Shown piece by piece: positions 6,245 through 7,350 of a stretch of DNA of 7,350 nt (position 1 is its first letter; the number at the start of each line of letters is the position of its first letter). This DNA is from an uncultured Bacteroidales bacterium (GTDB lineage: Bacteria; Bacteroidota; Bacteroidia; Bacteroidales; Paludibacteraceae), in contig CAIQOG010000534.1 of the NCBI GenBank assembly GCA_903873355.1, positions 1-7,350 on the forward strand. The letters are read 5' to 3'. Below the pieces are notes generated by a model. That model had not been told where the DNA came from and searched no databases. It worked only from the letters and a program-made list of their open reading frames with translations. The position numbers were made by a program, and so were the translations under genes.

Positions 6245-6269
6245 CGCCTGAGGGCAAAAAGCCTGAAAT

Positions 6270-6749
6270 TTATTCAGTAACCTGATTGTGAGGTCGTTTC
6301 TCTCGTAGTGGATGATCTTTTAAATCCTTAAGAAGTTCGCGTTTGAATTCGCGTTCGGCTTTATAGTAGCGAAAAAGCGTTTCCGGAGCTAATATTTTGC
6401 GTAGTTTCAGATGATAATTCTTGAACATTTGAGCCTGTGTCATGCCCATTTCCACATAACGGTCGTTTAATTCGGAATAATTCACATTGGGATCTTTCAA
6501 CTTATCCTTATTAAAACGGAAGAATTCACCATTTTTACCATGGAAAGCCCATAAAGCTTTTTCATATTCCATAAATACAGGAAGTCCCGCATCAGCTTCA
6601 GTCTGAGTCAGTTTTGCTTTTTCAACAATAAACTGCCATTTACGATTATGCATTTCTTCCACCTTTGGGAAAGTTTTGTTTTCCTGCGCCGACAAAATAA
6701 GGCAGAAAAACGCCGAAAGGAAAAGCAATTTTAATCTGATTGTTTTCAT
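6270..6749 (-). CDS. Exported Spy/CpxP-like protein, putative sensor of the ECF sigma locus
   Basis: This 159-residue protein has a clear signal peptide (MKTIRLKLLFLSAFFCLILSAQ, cut near residue 21-22) and an otherwise helical, highly charged sequence with no further membrane segment. After the signal come KLTQTEADAGLPVFMEYEKAL (the LTxxEA pattern, about 46-66) and a second helical block KILAPETLFRYYKAEREFKR (118-137). Both recall the paired LTxxQ-type helices of Spy/CpxP/CnrX periplasmic proteins and the Bacteroidota proteins often labelled 'sensor of ECF-type sigma factor'. It lies 25 bp downstream of the candidate anti-sigma gene. A periplasmic or envelope sensor or chaperone role is therefore likely, but the ligand is unknown. 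The mature part has no cysteine. I see no terminator between it and the tRNA-Cys promoter. Confidence 0.75.
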   Translation of the reverse strand: MKTIRLKLLFLSAFFCLILSAQENKTFPKVEEMHNRKWQFIVEKAKLTQTEADAGLPVFMEYEKALWAFHGKNGEFFRFNKDKLKDPNVNYSELNDRYVEMGMTQAQMFKNYHLKLRKILAPETLFRYYKAEREFKRELLKDLKDHPLREKRPHNQVTE

Positions 6750-6774
6750 ATGGAGTTTGATTTATGATTGATTG

Positions 6775-7086
6775 TTATTTAGTTGGTTCATTAACGTAAT
6801 AATCTACTACAGCTGCTTCATCAACCTGTGCCATCACGTAGGTTTCGTAGTTCTCTGCTGTTAGGTTTTTCTGACGGTTTGTATTGTAAAATACCTGACC
6901 CACAACAGCTATTCCCACAAATACGGCAGCCGCATACATCCATGGTCTGATAAATGCTAAAACCGGTTTCCTGTAGCCTATTTTCCTGTCCATCCGGGCT
7001 GAAAAATCATTGAAATAGTTTTCAGGAACGCTGAATGGCAATTCTTTACCTATTTCTTCAATTGATATGTTTTTATCCGTTTTCAT
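6775..7086 (-). CDS. Small one-pass membrane protein, candidate anti-sigma factor
   Basis: It has 103 residues. Residues 1-48 are polar and rich in Lys/Arg towards the membrane, and residues 49-67 (WMYAAAVFVGIAVVGQVFY region) form one transmembrane helix. Residues 68-103 are acidic and presumably periplasmic, ending in VDEAAVVDYYVNE. The N-terminal stretch LPFSVPENYFNDFSARM (16-32) resembles the PFxVPExYF segment I recall from Bacteroidota proteins encoded next to ECF sigma factors. There is no Cys or His, so it is not a zinc-type anti-sigma factor. Its place between the sigma factor and an exported sensor-like protein, in one orientation, suggests it holds the sigma factor at the membrane. 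That role is inference from context. Confidence 0.65.
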   Translation of the reverse strand: MKTDKNISIEEIGKELPFSVPENYFNDFSARMDRKIGYRKPVLAFIRPWMYAAAVFVGIAVVGQVFYNTNRQKNLTAENYETYVMAQVDEAAVVDYYVNEPTK

Positions 7087-7097
7087 ATATTATATTT

Positions 7098-7130
7098 GAC
7101 TGATTTGTTGCAAATTGGTTTAAATCAGAC
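7098..7130 (-). promoter_or_regulatory. Inverted repeat in the leader of the candidate anti-sigma gene
   Basis: GACTGATTT (7098-7106) and AAATCAGAC (7122-7130) pair at 8 of 9 positions. Inside, ATTTG-TTG-CAAAT (7103-7115) offers a competing short hairpin that shares bases with the first. The element lies in the 85-bp gap between the sigma-factor stop and the anti-sigma start, 12 bases before the latter. It could tune the ratio of sigma to anti-sigma or be chance in AT-rich DNA. No TAnnTTTG promoter box is present in this gap. Confidence 0.25.
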
Positions 7131-7171
7131 TGTATTATTAACTATAAATTATTGACTACAAACTGATTTTG

Positions 7172-7350
7172 TTATTCTTCAAAAAACTTCTCAATTTTCT
7201 TCACGGCATGATGATATGAAGCTTTCAGAGCTCCAACCGAAGTTCCAAGAATTTTTTCCATTTCGTCGTAGGTTATATCATCAAAATATTTCATATTAAA
7301 CACCAATCGTTGTTTTTCGGGCAAGGTCTGAATAGCCTCCTGCAATCTGA
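7172..7350 (-). CDS. ECF-type RNA polymerase sigma factor, C-terminal region 4 (5' part outside window)
   Basis: The last 58 codons before the TAA at 7174-7172 read RLQEAIQTLPEKQRLVF, then YFDDITYDEMEKILGTSVGALK, then ASYHHAVKKIEKFFEE. LPxKQRxVF followed by a TYxEMxxxLGxSxGALK helix-turn-helix is the typical sigma region 4, which contacts the -35-like element of target promoters. The gene precedes a one-pass membrane protein and an exported protein in the same direction, the usual order for a sigma/anti-sigma/sensor operon. The sigma group and the operon promoter lie beyond the window edge. Confidence 0.9.
   Translation of the reverse strand, partial: RLQEAIQTLPEKQRLVFNMKYFDDITYDEMEKILGTSVGALKASYHHAVKKIEKFFEE

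Noticed and set aside
6199..6269. Possible terminator after the exported-protein gene
   Set aside because: The GGC/GCC pairings there are three bases long and are followed by A-rich, not T-rich, sequence on the minus strand. The region is better explained by the tRNA promoter.
1..7350. Search for CRISPR arrays, insertion sequences, prophage, toxin-antitoxin or defence genes
   Set aside because: No spaced direct repeats, transposase or integrase motifs, or unexplained minus- or plus-strand genes were seen. The region is ordinary chromosome apart from the small repeats listed.

Overview
The window looks like a piece of a Bacteroidota chromosome, probably Bacteroidales. The evidence is a divergent PurM of about 390 residues, a GH77 glucanotransferase with two N-terminal starch-binding modules, -7 boxes of the TAnnTTTG type with an upstream TTG/TTTG, an ECF sigma-factor locus with a Spy-like exported protein, and G/C-block repeats of a kind I associate with this phylum. 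Every gene I can support lies on the minus strand, so transcription runs from high to low coordinates. The window cuts off the gene at each end.

From right to left: (1) 7350-6270 holds an ECF-type sigma factor (only its C-terminal region 4 is present), a 103-residue one-pass membrane protein that is a candidate anti-sigma factor, and a 159-residue exported Spy/CpxP-like protein. They look like one envelope-stress regulatory unit. (2) 6244-6064 is a self-contained tRNA-Cys(GCA) unit with a good Bacteroidota promoter, the tRNA, and a Rho-independent terminator. (3) 5998-3196 is a malQ gene encoding a DPE2-type 4-alpha-glucanotransferase, preceded by a plausible promoter and a 27-bp dyad. (4) 3198-3094 is a short gap made largely of two low-complexity tandem repeats, one of which supplies the malQ stop codon. 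(5) 3088-1922 is a divergent purM (purine synthesis), followed by two hairpin-forming palindromes. (6) 1781-319 is a dacB-like D-Ala-D-Ala carboxypeptidase/endopeptidase (PBP4 family) with its own -7 box. (7) 272-1 is the start of a biotin-protein ligase gene (birA) that runs off the window.

The genes are mostly unrelated housekeeping functions (purine, glycan, cell-wall and biotin metabolism, one tRNA), plus one regulatory locus. I see no mobile element, phage gene, CRISPR array, toxin-antitoxin pair or defence system. The most unusual part is the dacB-birA junction. Three copies of a G/C-block repeat lie within about 135 bp. One encodes the last eight residues and stop codon of dacB, one lies in the gap, and one, inverted, encodes part of the N-terminus of birA. 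The gap copy and the birA copy can pair into a long stem that loops out the birA start codon and is followed by six U residues.
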